Shown here one piece after another: positions 1 through 12,417 of a stretch of 64,000 bases of DNA. The notes under the pieces are model-generated. The model was not told the origin of the DNA. It saw only the letters and a list, made by a program, of their open reading frames with translations, and did not search any database. Positions within the stretch are counted from its first letter, which is position 1; each line of letters begins with the position of its first letter. The stretch is from Pseudomonas petrae (GTDB lineage: Bacteria > Pseudomonadota > Gammaproteobacteria > Pseudomonadales > Pseudomonadaceae), in NCBI RefSeq assembly GCF_021728295.1, contig NZ_JAKJXE010000009.1, positions 186,001 to 250,000 of the forward strand. Reading direction: 5' to 3'. The position numbers and the translations under genes were made by a program.

Positions 1-2498
<2,498 letters not shown>

Positions 2499-2665
2499 GA
2501 GAAGCCTGATTCCTTTTTCTGGTGAAACCTTGCTCAGCCATCCGGGATGAACAAGGCTTGCCGCTGCCGACGATTGTCAGGCAACGACTTACGACAAATC
2601 AGCGAGTTATGCCATGAATGTGCGCAGTCATAAGGGCCGCCATGCGCCCCTTTGGAAACCGCCGG

Positions 2666-2694
2666 ATGGTACCACAATCGCCGTCAGGCACGAA
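2666..2694 (-). promoter_or_regulatory. Possible extended -10 promoter of gyrA
   Basis: Reading the minus strand, TGGTACCAT at about 2666-2674 resembles an extended -10 element (TG-N-TACCAT), about 170 bp before the gyrA start. The -35 region 17 bp further upstream is poor (TTCGTG). This is inference from motif shape only. Confidence 0.3.
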
Positions 2695-2803
2695 GTGTTT
2701 GCAGGCGCCGCGAACAAGCCATTTCGCCAGCAGACGCCTGAGAAGCGCTCACAGAGCCCGATAGCGCGTTTGGCGACGAACGGCATTATCGGCTGCGGGG
2801 TGA

Positions 2804-3880
<1,077 letters not shown>

Positions 3881-4002
3881 TGCACACCCCACTTGATGAA
3901 TTTTTTGAAAAGCTTGCCGCCACAGCGACGGTGCAAAGAAGCAAATCGCCAGCACCTTAAAAAGCCGCCGATTATAGCGAGCCGCCTGGGAAGACGCTCG
4001 GG

Positions 4003-4008
4003 TATACT
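4003..4008 (+). promoter_or_regulatory. Candidate -10 box for the MTA deaminase gene
   Basis: TATACT at 4003-4008 matches the sigma-70 -10 consensus closely and lies about 38 bp before the proposed ATG at 4046. No good -35 is seen 16-18 bp upstream. The box also supports the 4046 start over the in-frame upstream codon at 3893. Confidence 0.4.
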
Positions 4009-4045
4009 TCGCCGTCACCGTAATAAGCCACTGGATGCCTGCCCC

Positions 4046-5377
4046 ATGCCCCATTCCGCTGCCCCGCTCGACCTGTTGTTGCTGCCGGACTGGCTGGTAC
4101 CGGTCGAACCCGCGGGCGTTGTGTTGCAACAGCACGGGATCGGCATTCGCGACGGCCTGATCGCTTACATCGGCCCGCGTGCCGAGGCCCTGCGCCAGCC
4201 GGCCATTGAAGTGCGCGAGCTGCCTGGCATGCTGCTCAGCCCCGGGCTGATCAACGCCCACGGCCACGCGGCGATGACGCTGTTCCGCGGCCTGGCGGAC
4301 GATCTGCCGCTGATGACCTGGCTGCAGGACCATATCTGGCCGGCCGAGGCGAAATGGGTCGATGAGGATTTCGTCCGCGACGGCACCGATCTGGCCATCG
4401 CCGAACAGTTGAAGGGCGGCATCACCTGCTTCTCCGACATGTATTTCTTTCCGAAGGTCGCCTGCGAGCGGGTGCACAACAGTGGCATTCGCGCACAGAT
4501 CACCGTGCCGGTGCTGGACTTCCCGATACCCGGCGCGCGCAACAGCGACGAATCCCTGCACATCGGCATCGAGCTGTTCAACGATCTGGCCCACCACGAC
4601 CGCATCAAGATCGCCATGGGGCCCCACGCGCCTTATACCGTCAGCGACGAGAACCTGGAGAAGATTCGGGTCATCGCCGATGAGCTGGACGCGATGATCC
4701 AGATGCACGTTCACGAAACCGCCTTTGAAGTGCACGAGGCCGTTCAGCAACGCCAGGAACGCCCCCTCGCGCGGCTGCAGCGCCTGGGCCTGCTGGGCCC
4801 GCGCTTCCAGGCGGTGCACATGACCCAGATCAGCGATGACGACCTGGCGATGCTGGTCGAAAGCAACTCCAGCGTCATTCACTGCCCTGAATCGAACCTG
4901 AAGCTGGCCAGCGGCTTCTGCCCGGTCGAGCGCCTGTGGCAGGCCGGGGTCAACGTCGCCATCGGCACCGACGGCGCAGCCAGCAACAACGACCTGGACC
5001 TGCTCGGCGAAACCCGCACCGCCGCGCTGCTGGCGAAAGCCGTTGCCGGCTCGGCCACCGCGCTGGACGCCCATCGTGCGCTGCGCATGGCCACGCTGAA
5101 TGGCGCCCGCGCCATGGGCATCGACGATCACACCGGCTCGCTGCAAATCGGCAAGGCCGCCGACATGGTCGCATTCGACCTCTCCGGCCTTGCGCAGCAG
5201 CCGGTCTACGATCCGGTGTCACAACTTATTTATGCAACGGGTCGCGACTGCGTGACGCACGTCTGGGTCGCCGGCAAGCAGTTGCTGCAGGACAAACGCC
5301 TGACCCGCATGGACGAAGAAGCGCTGACCCGAACCGCCAAAGCCTGGGGCAACCGCATCTCGGCAGCCAAAGCCTGA
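4046..5377 (+). CDS. mtaD: TRZ/ATZ-family amidohydrolase, 5'-methylthioadenosine / SAH deaminase
   Basis: This is a metal-dependent purine-nucleoside deaminase of the amidohydrolase superfamily, 443 residues from the ATG at 4046 (MPHSAAPLDLLLLPDWLVPV). Metal ligands are recognisable: NAHGHA near residue 71, the His of MHVHET, and the Asp of GTDGAASNNDLDLLGE. The homologous gene in P. aeruginosa (PA3170) encodes an MTA deaminase giving methylthioinosine, and the divergent mtnA gene here supports that role. The frame is open back to 3893, but the extra 51 codons are unlike the family and precede the -10-like box. Substrate preference (MTA, SAH or both) cannot be read from the sequence. ubiG follows 67 bp downstream. 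Confidence 0.9.
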   Translation: MPHSAAPLDLLLLPDWLVPVEPAGVVLQQHGIGIRDGLIAYIGPRAEALRQPAIEVRELPGMLLSPGLINAHGHAAMTLFRGLADDLPLMTWLQDHIWPAEAKWVDEDFVRDGTDLAIAEQLKGGITCFSDMYFFPKVACERVHNSGIRAQITVPVLDFPIPGARNSDESLHIGIELFNDLAHHDRIKIAMGPHAPYTVSDENLEKIRVIADELDAMIQMHVHETAFEVHEAVQQRQERPLARLQRLGLLGPRFQAVHMTQISDDDLAMLVESNSSVIHCPESNLKLASGFCPVERLWQAGVNVAIGTDGAASNNDLDLLGETRTAALLAKAVAGSATALDAHRALRMATLNGARAMGIDDHTGSLQIGKAADMVAFDLSGLAQQPVYDPVSQLIYATGRDCVTHVWVAGKQLLQDKRLTRMDEEALTRTAKAWGNRISAAKA

Positions 5378-5444
5378 CCCATTGAGCGCCGCCACGGTCA
5401 GATACCGTGGCCGGACACCGAATTCAAGTTTTAGAGGATCACAC

Positions 5445-6143
5445 ATGAGCAACGTCGACCACGCCGAAATCGCCAAATTCGAGGCCCTCGCCCATCGCTG
5501 GTGGGACCGCAACAGCGAATTCAAGCCGCTCCATGACATCAATCCGCTGCGGGTGAACTGGATTGACGAGCGCGTGAATCTGGCTGGCAAGAAGGTGCTC
5601 GACGTCGGCTGCGGCGGCGGCATCCTGAGCGAGGCCATGGCCTTGCGCGGTGCCGGCGTGACCGGCATTGACATGGGCGAAGCGCCGCTCGCCGTGGCGC
5701 GGCTGCATCAGCTGGAATCCGGCGTCAGCGTCGAATACCGGCAGATCACCGCCGAAGCGCTGGCCGAAGAAATGCCCGAGCAGTTCGATGTCGTGACCTG
5801 CCTGGAAATGCTTGAGCACGTGCCGGACCCGTCGTCGGTCATTCGCGCCTGCTACAAGATGGTCAAGCCGGGCGGTCAGGTGTTTTTCTCCACCATCAAC
5901 CGCAACCCGAAGGCGTATCTGTTCGCGATCATCGGCGCCGAATACATCATGAACCTGCTGCCGCGCGGCACCCATGACTTCAAGAAATTCATCCGCCCTT
6001 CCGAGCTGGGCGCGTGGAGCCGCGATGCCGGGCTGCAGGTCAAGGACATCATCGGCCTGACCTACAACCCGCTGACCAAGCACTACAAGCTGGCGTCCGA
6101 CGTCGACGTCAATTACATGATCCAGACACTGCGGGGAGTCTGA
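5445..6143 (+). CDS. ubiG: Ubiquinone biosynthesis O-methyltransferase UbiG
   Basis: UbiG is an SAM-dependent methyltransferase carrying out both O-methylations of ubiquinone synthesis at the inner membrane. The protein has 232 residues, starting MSNVDHAEIAKFEALAHRWW after an AGAGGA ribosome-binding site. SAM motif I is VLDVGCGGGILSEA; the later segment DVVTCLEMLEHVPDPSS is typical of the family. The next gene, mupP, begins 3 bp after the stop, so the two are almost certainly co-transcribed, as in other pseudomonads. Confidence 0.96.
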   Translation: MSNVDHAEIAKFEALAHRWWDRNSEFKPLHDINPLRVNWIDERVNLAGKKVLDVGCGGGILSEAMALRGAGVTGIDMGEAPLAVARLHQLESGVSVEYRQITAEALAEEMPEQFDVVTCLEMLEHVPDPSSVIRACYKMVKPGGQVFFSTINRNPKAYLFAIIGAEYIMNLLPRGTHDFKKFIRPSELGAWSRDAGLQVKDIIGLTYNPLTKHYKLASDVDVNYMIQTLRGV

Positions 6144-6146
6144 GCC

Positions 6147-6818
6147 ATGCGCCTGAGGGCAGTTCTCTTCGACATGGACGGCACGCTGCTCGACACCGCG
6201 CCGGACTTCATCGCGATCTGCCAGGCAATGCTGGCCGAACGCGGCCTCCCGCGGGTCGACGACAAGCTGATTCGCGACGAGATTTCCGGCGGTGCCAGGG
6301 CGATGGTCTCGGCGGCGTTTGCGATATCTCCTGAAGCGGCGGAATTCGAGGCGCTGCGCCTGGAATTTCTGGCGCGCTACCAGACCGATTGCGCGGTGCA
6401 CAGCACGCTGTTCGACGGCATGGCCGAGTTACTGGCCGACATCGAGAAAGCCAACCTGATCTGGGGCGTGGTCACCAACAAACCGGTGCGTTTCGCTCAG
6501 CCGATCATGGAGCAACTGGGCTTGTCGGAGCGTTCTGCCGTGCTGATCTGCCCGGACCACGTGACCAAGAGCAAACCCGACCCGGAGCCGCTGCTGCTGG
6601 CCTGCAAGATGCTCGATCTGGACCCGGCGAGCGTGCTGTTCGTGGGCGATGACCTGCGTGACATCGAATCCGGTCGCGACGCTGGCACCAAGACCGCCGC
6701 CGTGCGCTACGGCTACATCCATCCCCAGGACAACCCTGATCACTGGGGCGCGGACGTGGTGGTGAATCACCCGCTGGAGCTGCGCCGGGTGCTGGACGAT
6801 GCGCTGTGCAGCTGCTGA
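6147..6818 (+). CDS. mupP: N-acetylmuramic acid 6-phosphate phosphatase MupP (HAD family)
   Basis: This 223-residue HAD-superfamily phosphatase has motif I FDMDGTLLDT, the motif II Thr in VVTNKP, the Lys of KSKPDPEP and motif IV VGDDLRDIESG. It is often annotated as phosphoglycolate phosphatase. In Pseudomonas, the HAD gene directly downstream of ubiG (PP_1764/PA3172) is MupP, which dephosphorylates MurNAc-6-phosphate in the anhydro-MurNAc recycling route that bypasses de novo UDP-MurNAc synthesis. The assignment therefore rests on the HAD motifs plus conserved position. The phosphoglycolate activity of Gph cannot be excluded from sequence alone. Confidence 0.88.
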   Translation: MRLRAVLFDMDGTLLDTAPDFIAICQAMLAERGLPRVDDKLIRDEISGGARAMVSAAFAISPEAAEFEALRLEFLARYQTDCAVHSTLFDGMAELLADIEKANLIWGVVTNKPVRFAQPIMEQLGLSERSAVLICPDHVTKSKPDPEPLLLACKMLDLDPASVLFVGDDLRDIESGRDAGTKTAAVRYGYIHPQDNPDHWGADVVVNHPLELRRVLDDALCSC

Positions 6819-6875
6819 TCGCTCATCAGCGCAGTTCGGCATAACCCAGCGCTTTACATATACAAAGGAGCCCGC

Positions 6876-7631
6876 ATGTTCAATTACTCCGCCCGCCCCG
6901 ACCTGCTCAAGGATCGGGTGATTCTGGTCACCGGCGCCGGCCGTGGCATTGGCGCCGCTGCCGCGAGAACCTACGCCGCCCACGGCGCGACGGTCTTGCT
7001 GCTGGGCCGGACCGAAGTGAATCTGAGCGCGCTGTATGACGAGATTGAAGCCGCCGGGCATCCGCAGCCGGTGGTCATCCCGCTCGATCTCGAGACCGCC
7101 CTGCCCCATCAATACGACGAACTCGCCGCGATGATCGAAGCGGAGTTCGGCCGGCTCGATGGCGTGTTGCACAACGCCTCGATCATCGGCCCGCGCACGC
7201 CGATCGAGCAGCTCACCGGCGAGCAGTTCATGCAGGTGATGCACATCAACGTCAACGCCACCTTCATGCTGACCACCGCGTTGCTGCCGCTGCTCAAGCT
7301 CTCGGGTGACGCGTCCATCGCCTTCACCTCCAGCAGCGTCGGCCGCAAAGGCCGCGCGTATTGGGGCGCCTATGGCGTGTCCAAGTTCGCCACCGAAGGG
7401 CTGATGCAGACGCTGGCCGATGAAATCGATGGGCTTGGGTCGCTACGCGCCAACAGTATCAATCCGGGCGCAACCCGCACCGACATGCGCGCCCAGGCGT
7501 ATCCGGCGGAAGATCCGACCAACAACCCGACGCCGGAAGAGATCATGCCGGTGTACCTGTACCTGATGGGCCCGGACAGCAAAGGCATCAACGGACAGGC
7601 ACTGGATGCGCAAACCCGTCGACCGGCGTGA
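6876..7631 (+). CDS. Short-chain dehydrogenase/reductase, YciK family
   Basis: This is a 251-residue classical SDR oxidoreductase. The Rossmann motif TGAGRGIGAAAARTYA is near the N-terminus, HNAS follows, and the catalytic Ser and Tyr-x3-Lys lie in TSSSVGRKGRAYWGAYGVSK. A PGATRTDMR segment follows the active site. It resembles E. coli YciK, whose substrate is unknown. The start is supported by AAAGGAG 6 nt upstream. It follows mupP by 57 bp in the same direction, an order conserved in Pseudomonas (PA3171-PA3173), but no functional tie to ubiquinone or cell-wall recycling is evident. Confidence 0.9.
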   Translation: MFNYSARPDLLKDRVILVTGAGRGIGAAAARTYAAHGATVLLLGRTEVNLSALYDEIEAAGHPQPVVIPLDLETALPHQYDELAAMIEAEFGRLDGVLHNASIIGPRTPIEQLTGEQFMQVMHINVNATFMLTTALLPLLKLSGDASIAFTSSSVGRKGRAYWGAYGVSKFATEGLMQTLADEIDGLGSLRANSINPGATRTDMRAQAYPAEDPTNNPTPEEIMPVYLYLMGPDSKGINGQALDAQTRRPA

Positions 7632-7909
7632 AAGTGGCAAACCTATGAGGGGAGTGTCCGAATCGCGCGCTCCCTCAACTGAATATCAGACCGCGCCGGA
7701 CACCCTCCACTCGGCAGTTTCCCGCCGCATCCTGTAACCGAATGCCGTCAGAATCGATACGTTAGTCAAATCCAAGGCGCGGAAAGGTACCGAACCTGTC
7801 ACAATCCGCCGCAACTTATTGATTGACAATACGTTTATCGCAGGCATCCGAATTGGCACGAGTTTCGCTCTCTCCATTTCAAGCCCGTTAGAGGCGAAGG
7901 AGCGGAACC

Positions 7910-8836
7910 ATGAGTTTTCCAACCACCACCCATGCCATAGATTTCGACAGCGCCCGGCTGCGACGCCATGGTTTCGCGCCGCCGCACAGCCTCGTCCGAC
8001 CTGCCCTCGATTACGGGCAGCTGAGGCGTCAGCTCGATCTGCAACTGCAGACCAGCCTCGAAGCGGACAAGATCCTGTCGATGCTTTTCCAGAGCGTTCA
8101 GCAACTCATCCCGCTGAATGCCCTCAGCTACAAACACCTGCCTACCGATCTGCGCCTGGAACTGGGCGAACGCGCCCGTCACAACGCCACGTACAGCATG
8201 ACCCATGAAGGCGAGCAGCTGGGCGAGCTGTCGTTTCAGCGCGATCACCGTTTCGGCGAGCATGAGCTGGAGCAACTCGAATCGTTGCTGTCGAGCTTGC
8301 TGTATCCCCTGCGCAATGCCCTGCTGTACCGTCACGCCAGCCTGAGTGCGTTGCGTGACCCGCTGACCGGCGCCGGTAACCGGATCGCCATGGAGCAGTC
8401 GCTCATTCGGGAGTTCGAGATCGCACGCCGCCAGCAGCAACCGCTGTCGGTGCTGATGCTCGACATCGACCATTTCAAAGGCATCAACGACACCCACGGC
8501 CATGCCACGGGCGACGAAGTGCTGCGGGCGGTGACCAATGTGGTCAAGGACCGGCTGCGCAATATCGATCAAGTGTTCAGATTTGGCGGTGAGGAGTTTC
8601 TCATCGTGCTGACCAATACCAGTCGTGAGTCAGCCGCGCTGGTGGGCGAACGCCTTCGCAGTGCGGCACTGCAACTCACTTATCCGCTGATAGGACGACC
8701 TCTGGATCTGACCGTCAGCCTCGGTTGCTCAACGCTGCTGCCGGGCGAATCGTCCGACAGCATGTTGCGCCGTGCCGACACGGCCCTTTACGCCGCCAAG
8801 CGCAAGGGCCGCAACCGCCTGGAAATGGCGGGCTGA
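7910..8836 (+). CDS. Diguanylate cyclase (GGDEF domain)
   Basis: This 308-residue protein makes c-di-GMP. The N-terminal ~155 residues have no transmembrane segment and look like a divergent GAF-type sensor (inference). The C-terminal GGDEF domain has LDIDHFKGINDTHGHATGDE and the active-site motif FGGEEF. An RxxD inhibitory site (RNID) sits exactly five residues before GGEEF, so product inhibition is likely. The start is backed by AAGGAG 7 nt before the ATG. The gene converges on the TenA-like gene, with only 4 bp between their ends. It corresponds in position to PA3177-like cyclases near gyrA. Confidence 0.93.
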   Translation: MSFPTTTHAIDFDSARLRRHGFAPPHSLVRPALDYGQLRRQLDLQLQTSLEADKILSMLFQSVQQLIPLNALSYKHLPTDLRLELGERARHNATYSMTHEGEQLGELSFQRDHRFGEHELEQLESLLSSLLYPLRNALLYRHASLSALRDPLTGAGNRIAMEQSLIREFEIARRQQQPLSVLMLDIDHFKGINDTHGHATGDEVLRAVTNVVKDRLRNIDQVFRFGGEEFLIVLTNTSRESAALVGERLRSAALQLTYPLIGRPLDLTVSLGCSTLLPGESSDSMLRRADTALYAAKRKGRNRLEMAG

Positions 8837-8840
8837 CTGA

Positions 8841-9638
8841 TCAGGCGCGGGCGGCGATCCGGTGTTCACGGACCGTGCCGTTACCTTCCTGCGATCGTTC
8901 CAGCGTCATGCACCGCTCAAGGAACAGGAACATGTACTCGTAGCTCTTGCAGACCGCCATTCGCAGGTCGCTCTGCAATTGCTCGGTGGGGTTGTTGCCG
9001 GCCAGGGTGCAGATGATTTCCAGCGCTTCCCAAGGGTGGGAATCGTCGTACTGCGCATGCATCTTCAGCCACTTCATCGCCCGCTTTCGGGTGTCCGGCG
9101 GGAACATGTCCGCGTAGGTGTCCTGGGAGCAGACAACGGCCGACCATTCGCCGGTGGCGCCCTCGATGGCGTAGTTGGTCGCCGCGATCGCCACCACCAG
9201 CGAATCTGACGAACAGCTGTGCCAGCACCAGTGATTCAACGCATGAAGTTCCGACGGCACGCGCTGCGCCTGCAAGTCTTCCAGCATCACCCCGTGGGCG
9301 GCGCTCCAGTTGACCCAGTAATCGGCGTGGTTGAGTTCGACCCGAATGTTGCGCATCAACCATCGTCGCGCCATGTCTTCACCCGGGTGTCGGGCGAATC
9401 GGGTTTTGGTCAGGTTATGCGCCATATAGACCGCGAACTGTTCGACGACCGGCCATCCACCAATCAGGTACTGGCGCATGGTCTTAGAACTGAGCCGCCC
9501 GTCACGCATGCGTTGATAAAGTTCATGCCCTACCACCTTGGCCTTGGCGTCACTGCAATCGTCTATCAATTGCTGTGCCCAAGCGGGGTAACTGCTGGCA
9601 TCCATCAGCGGACCGGTTCTAATGAACATATCGATCAC
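8841..9638 (-). CDS. TenA/PqqC-like haem-oxygenase-fold protein
   Basis: This 265-residue helical protein resembles the TenA/iron-containing redox enzyme superfamily, with segments such as IGGWPVVEQFAVYMAHNL and VAIAATNYAIEGATGEW. A GTG start at 9638 is chosen because AAGGAG lies 7 nt upstream; ATG codons at 9629 and 9605 are alternatives with worse spacing. It starts 36 bp downstream of the GGDEF-EAL gene on the same strand and may be co-transcribed with it. Proteins of this fold act in thiamine salvage, PQQ synthesis or oxidative chemistry. No thiamine genes are nearby, so the substrate is unknown. Confidence 0.75.
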   Translation of the reverse strand: MIDMFIRTGPLMDASSYPAWAQQLIDDCSDAKAKVVGHELYQRMRDGRLSSKTMRQYLIGGWPVVEQFAVYMAHNLTKTRFARHPGEDMARRWLMRNIRVELNHADYWVNWSAAHGVMLEDLQAQRVPSELHALNHWCWHSCSSDSLVVAIAATNYAIEGATGEWSAVVCSQDTYADMFPPDTRKRAMKWLKMHAQYDDSHPWEALEIICTLAGNNPTEQLQSDLRMAVCKSYEYMFLFLERCMTLERSQEGNGTVREHRIAARA

Positions 9639-9674
9639 TGTGTAGCTCCTTATGTGAGTTGCTAAATGGTGTGT

Positions 9675-12146
9675 TCAGCGAAAAGTCCCGGGAGCGCTGA
9701 ACAACAGTGGGGTCTGCCTCGCGGGCCGTGCGTGCAGACATTCACAGGTGAATAATTGCGGTCGCTCGATAACGTAACCCTGAGCGTAGTCCACACCGAT
9801 TTCCATTAACGCCTGCTCAATCTGGGGGCTCTCGACGAACTCGGCGATCGTCTGTTTGCCCATCACGTGCCCGATATGGTTGATCACTTCCACCATCGCC
9901 CGGTTAACCGGATCGTCGAGCATGTCTTTTACGAAACTGCCATCAATCTTCAGGAAGTCCACAGGCAAGTGCTTCAAGTAAGCGAATGACGACATGCCTG
10001 CACAGAAGTCATCCAGAGAGAAACGGCATCCCAGACTTTTAAGTTCATTGATGAACCGAATGGCGCTGCCCAGATTGGCGATCGCACTGGTTTCGGTGAT
10101 TTCAAAACAGATAAGTTCAGGGGGTATTGCGTAGATCTGGAACTGCTGTCGCAAATACTCAAGAAACGCGTCGTCGCCAATACTGGTCCCGGACAGGTTG
10201 ATCGCACACACCGCCATTGGCCCTTTGCCGTGTCCGGACTTGAGACAGTCGGCGATGATCATGAAGACGTGCTGCACGACCCAGCGGTCCAGGGTGGTCA
10301 TCATGCCGTAGCGCTCGGCGGCGGGGATGAAACTGTCAGGCAGGATCATGCGCCCGGACTCATCGCGCAGCCGCAGCAGTATCTCGATATGGCCGTGGCC
10401 GTGGCCTTGCTCGGCGTTGCGGCCCAGTGCTGCGATTTCCTGGGAATACAGGCAGAAGCGGTTGTCTTCGAGGGCCATGTGCAGGCGCTGAATCCAGGCC
10501 ATTTCGCCAAAGCGGGTGGACAGATCGGAGTCGTCGTCGTGGTAGACCTGAACCCGGTTGCGGCCTTTTTCCTTGGCCATGTAGCAGGCCATGTCCGCCG
10601 CGCGCAGCGAAGCCTCGAGGGTGGTCGGGACCTCGTCGATGTGCACCAGGCCGATGCTGACCGTGGTAACAAACGGCCGGCCTTTCCAGACAAAGTGCAG
10701 GCTTTCCACGGTTTGGCGCAGGCTTTCGGCCACCCGCTCGGCGGCCTCCGGTGCGCAGTGTTCAAGAAGGATGCCGAACTCGTCACCGCCCAGACGCGCC
10801 AGCGTGTCGCCTTCGCGCACGCCTTGTTGGAGCAGCGTGCAGATGTGCCGCAGCATTTCATCACCCGCCGCGTGACCGCTGGTGTCGTTGACCAGCTTGA
10901 ACTGATCGAGGTCGAGGAACATCAACGCATGCCTCGCCGGCTGCCCGGCCAGGCTGTTGAGGGCCAGTTCCAGGCGGTATTCGAACTCACGGCGATTGGT
11001 CAGTCCGGTGAGGGCATCGTGGGTCGCTTGCCAGGACAGGTTGGCGATGTACTGACGCTCCTGGGTCATGTCATGCAACACCAGCACCGCGCCACTGACC
11101 TTGCCTTCGGTGCGGATCGGCGAGCCGACCAGCGCGACCGAAACGGTGCTGCCGTCCAGGCGCTGAATCAGTCTTGAGCTTTCACTGCCGCCGCCCAGAT
11201 TGCCGCTGAGCATGCGCTCGATGAGGGTCGAGGTGTCTTTCTGGTCATTCTCGTCGAGCAGGCTGAACAGCGCGGCCAGCGGCAGACCGGCCGCCTGCTC
11301 GTTTTTCCAGTGGGTCATGAGCTCGGCGGCGGGGTTCATGTAGACGATGGAGCCGTCGACATCGGTGGTGATGACGCCGTCACCGATGGACTCCAGGGTG
11401 ATCTGCGCGCGCTCTTTTTCCATCTGCAGCGCAATTGCAAAGGCGTGGCGCTGCTCCAGCAGTTTATGGGTGCGCAGCAGCGCAAGGATGATCAGGCAGA
11501 CCGCCGTGGCAAGGTTGACCACCAGCAGAATCCGCAGGATGACCCGCGAGCCCTCGCCCAGCGCGTCGCTGAAGGCCATGGCAGCGGGCGTGACGCCTTC
11601 GTTGATGGCGCTGATGCGCTGGCGCCAGCCCAGGACATCACTGTTGGTGACGTTGCCTTCTTGAATCCGCGCGTGCATTTCCCGGGCGACTTCATCGAGC
11701 TGCACCAGGTAGTTGTCACCGACCTTCCACAGGTCAATGGCCTTTTCCAGGTAGCTGAAGTGCTGGAAGTTCAGGTAGAGCCAGATAATGCTCTGCGCAT
11801 CGTCGGGATGGTTACCACCCTGCAGAATTCCTGCAGTGGCGCGCGCGATGTCGGGAACCGGCTGATCCATCGCCAGGCGCAAGTCATGCCCGCCCTGGGG
11901 AATGGCAATCGCTTTCTGGTATTTCAGGTAATTGATGTCGTCGCGGCTGTTGGCGTACATATTCAGATAGTAGATGGCGTCTTTCTGGCCCTTCGACCAC
12001 AGGCTCTCACCGCCAATGTAGCTGCGGACTGCGGACATCATGTACAGGCTGACGCAGCCGAGCAGTGCCTGTAACAGCACGACAGCGATAAATGGCCAGA
12101 CGATGCCCAGAAGACGAGGCTTCTCGAGAATCCGCTTTTGCTTCAT
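9675..12146 (-). CDS. Membrane-bound PAS-GGDEF-EAL c-di-GMP protein
   Basis: This 823-residue inner-membrane protein has a transmembrane segment near residues 14-38, a periplasmic region, and a second segment near 205-226. A PAS domain (around 250-370), a GGDEF domain and an EAL domain follow. The cyclase motif ARLGGDEF is intact, with an RxxD site (REGD) five residues before it. In the EAL domain the signature is HIEILLRL (EIL variant); FEITET, LDDFCAGMSS, LKIDGSFVK, IAEFVES and DYAQGY preserve most metal and catalytic residues, so hydrolysis is plausible. Which activity dominates cannot be told. It faces away from the ABC exporter gene and may share a transcript with the TenA-like gene downstream. 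Confidence 0.93.
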   Translation of the reverse strand: MKQKRILEKPRLLGIVWPFIAVVLLQALLGCVSLYMMSAVRSYIGGESLWSKGQKDAIYYLNMYANSRDDINYLKYQKAIAIPQGGHDLRLAMDQPVPDIARATAGILQGGNHPDDAQSIIWLYLNFQHFSYLEKAIDLWKVGDNYLVQLDEVAREMHARIQEGNVTNSDVLGWRQRISAINEGVTPAAMAFSDALGEGSRVILRILLVVNLATAVCLIILALLRTHKLLEQRHAFAIALQMEKERAQITLESIGDGVITTDVDGSIVYMNPAAELMTHWKNEQAAGLPLAALFSLLDENDQKDTSTLIERMLSGNLGGGSESSRLIQRLDGSTVSVALVGSPIRTEGKVSGAVLVLHDMTQERQYIANLSWQATHDALTGLTNRREFEYRLELALNSLAGQPARHALMFLDLDQFKLVNDTSGHAAGDEMLRHICTLLQQGVREGDTLARLGGDEFGILLEHCAPEAAERVAESLRQTVESLHFVWKGRPFVTTVSIGLVHIDEVPTTLEASLRAADMACYMAKEKGRNRVQVYHDDDSDLSTRFGEMAWIQRLHMALEDNRFCLYSQEIAALGRNAEQGHGHGHIEILLRLRDESGRMILPDSFIPAAERYGMMTTLDRWVVQHVFMIIADCLKSGHGKGPMAVCAINLSGTSIGDDAFLEYLRQQFQIYAIPPELICFEITETSAIANLGSAIRFINELKSLGCRFSLDDFCAGMSSFAYLKHLPVDFLKIDGSFVKDMLDDPVNRAMVEVINHIGHVMGKQTIAEFVESPQIEQALMEIGVDYAQGYVIERPQLFTCECLHARPARQTPLLFSAPGTFR

Positions 12147-12417
12147 GGTGTCCCTTTCATCAGCACTGCCAGAAACTCAGCCCCCCCACGCCAGGCAACC
12201 TTCCTGGAGCCTGAGAGACTTCGCTAATTTCCACGACGCAGCAGACAATCTCTCACATCTTTTACAAGACGTAACCAGCCAATTGGATGCGAAGACGTAA
12301 ATATGACGCTTTTCACACTTACGGTGAGCGTCGAGGCAAAGCATAGCCCAAGGATTGACGTGTTCCAGTGGCGATACGCCATTTCAGCATGGCGCCCCGA
12401 AACCCCGTCGGGCTGTG

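Noticed and set aside
2684..2702. RpoN (-24/-12) promoter AGGCACG...TTGCA
   Set aside because: GG to GC distance is 12 nt, two more than allowed, and the gene downstream on that strand is absent.
3881..5146. MtnA extended to 780 residues
   Set aside because: The extra 422 residues are antisense to the MTA deaminase gene; MtnA family length is about 358.
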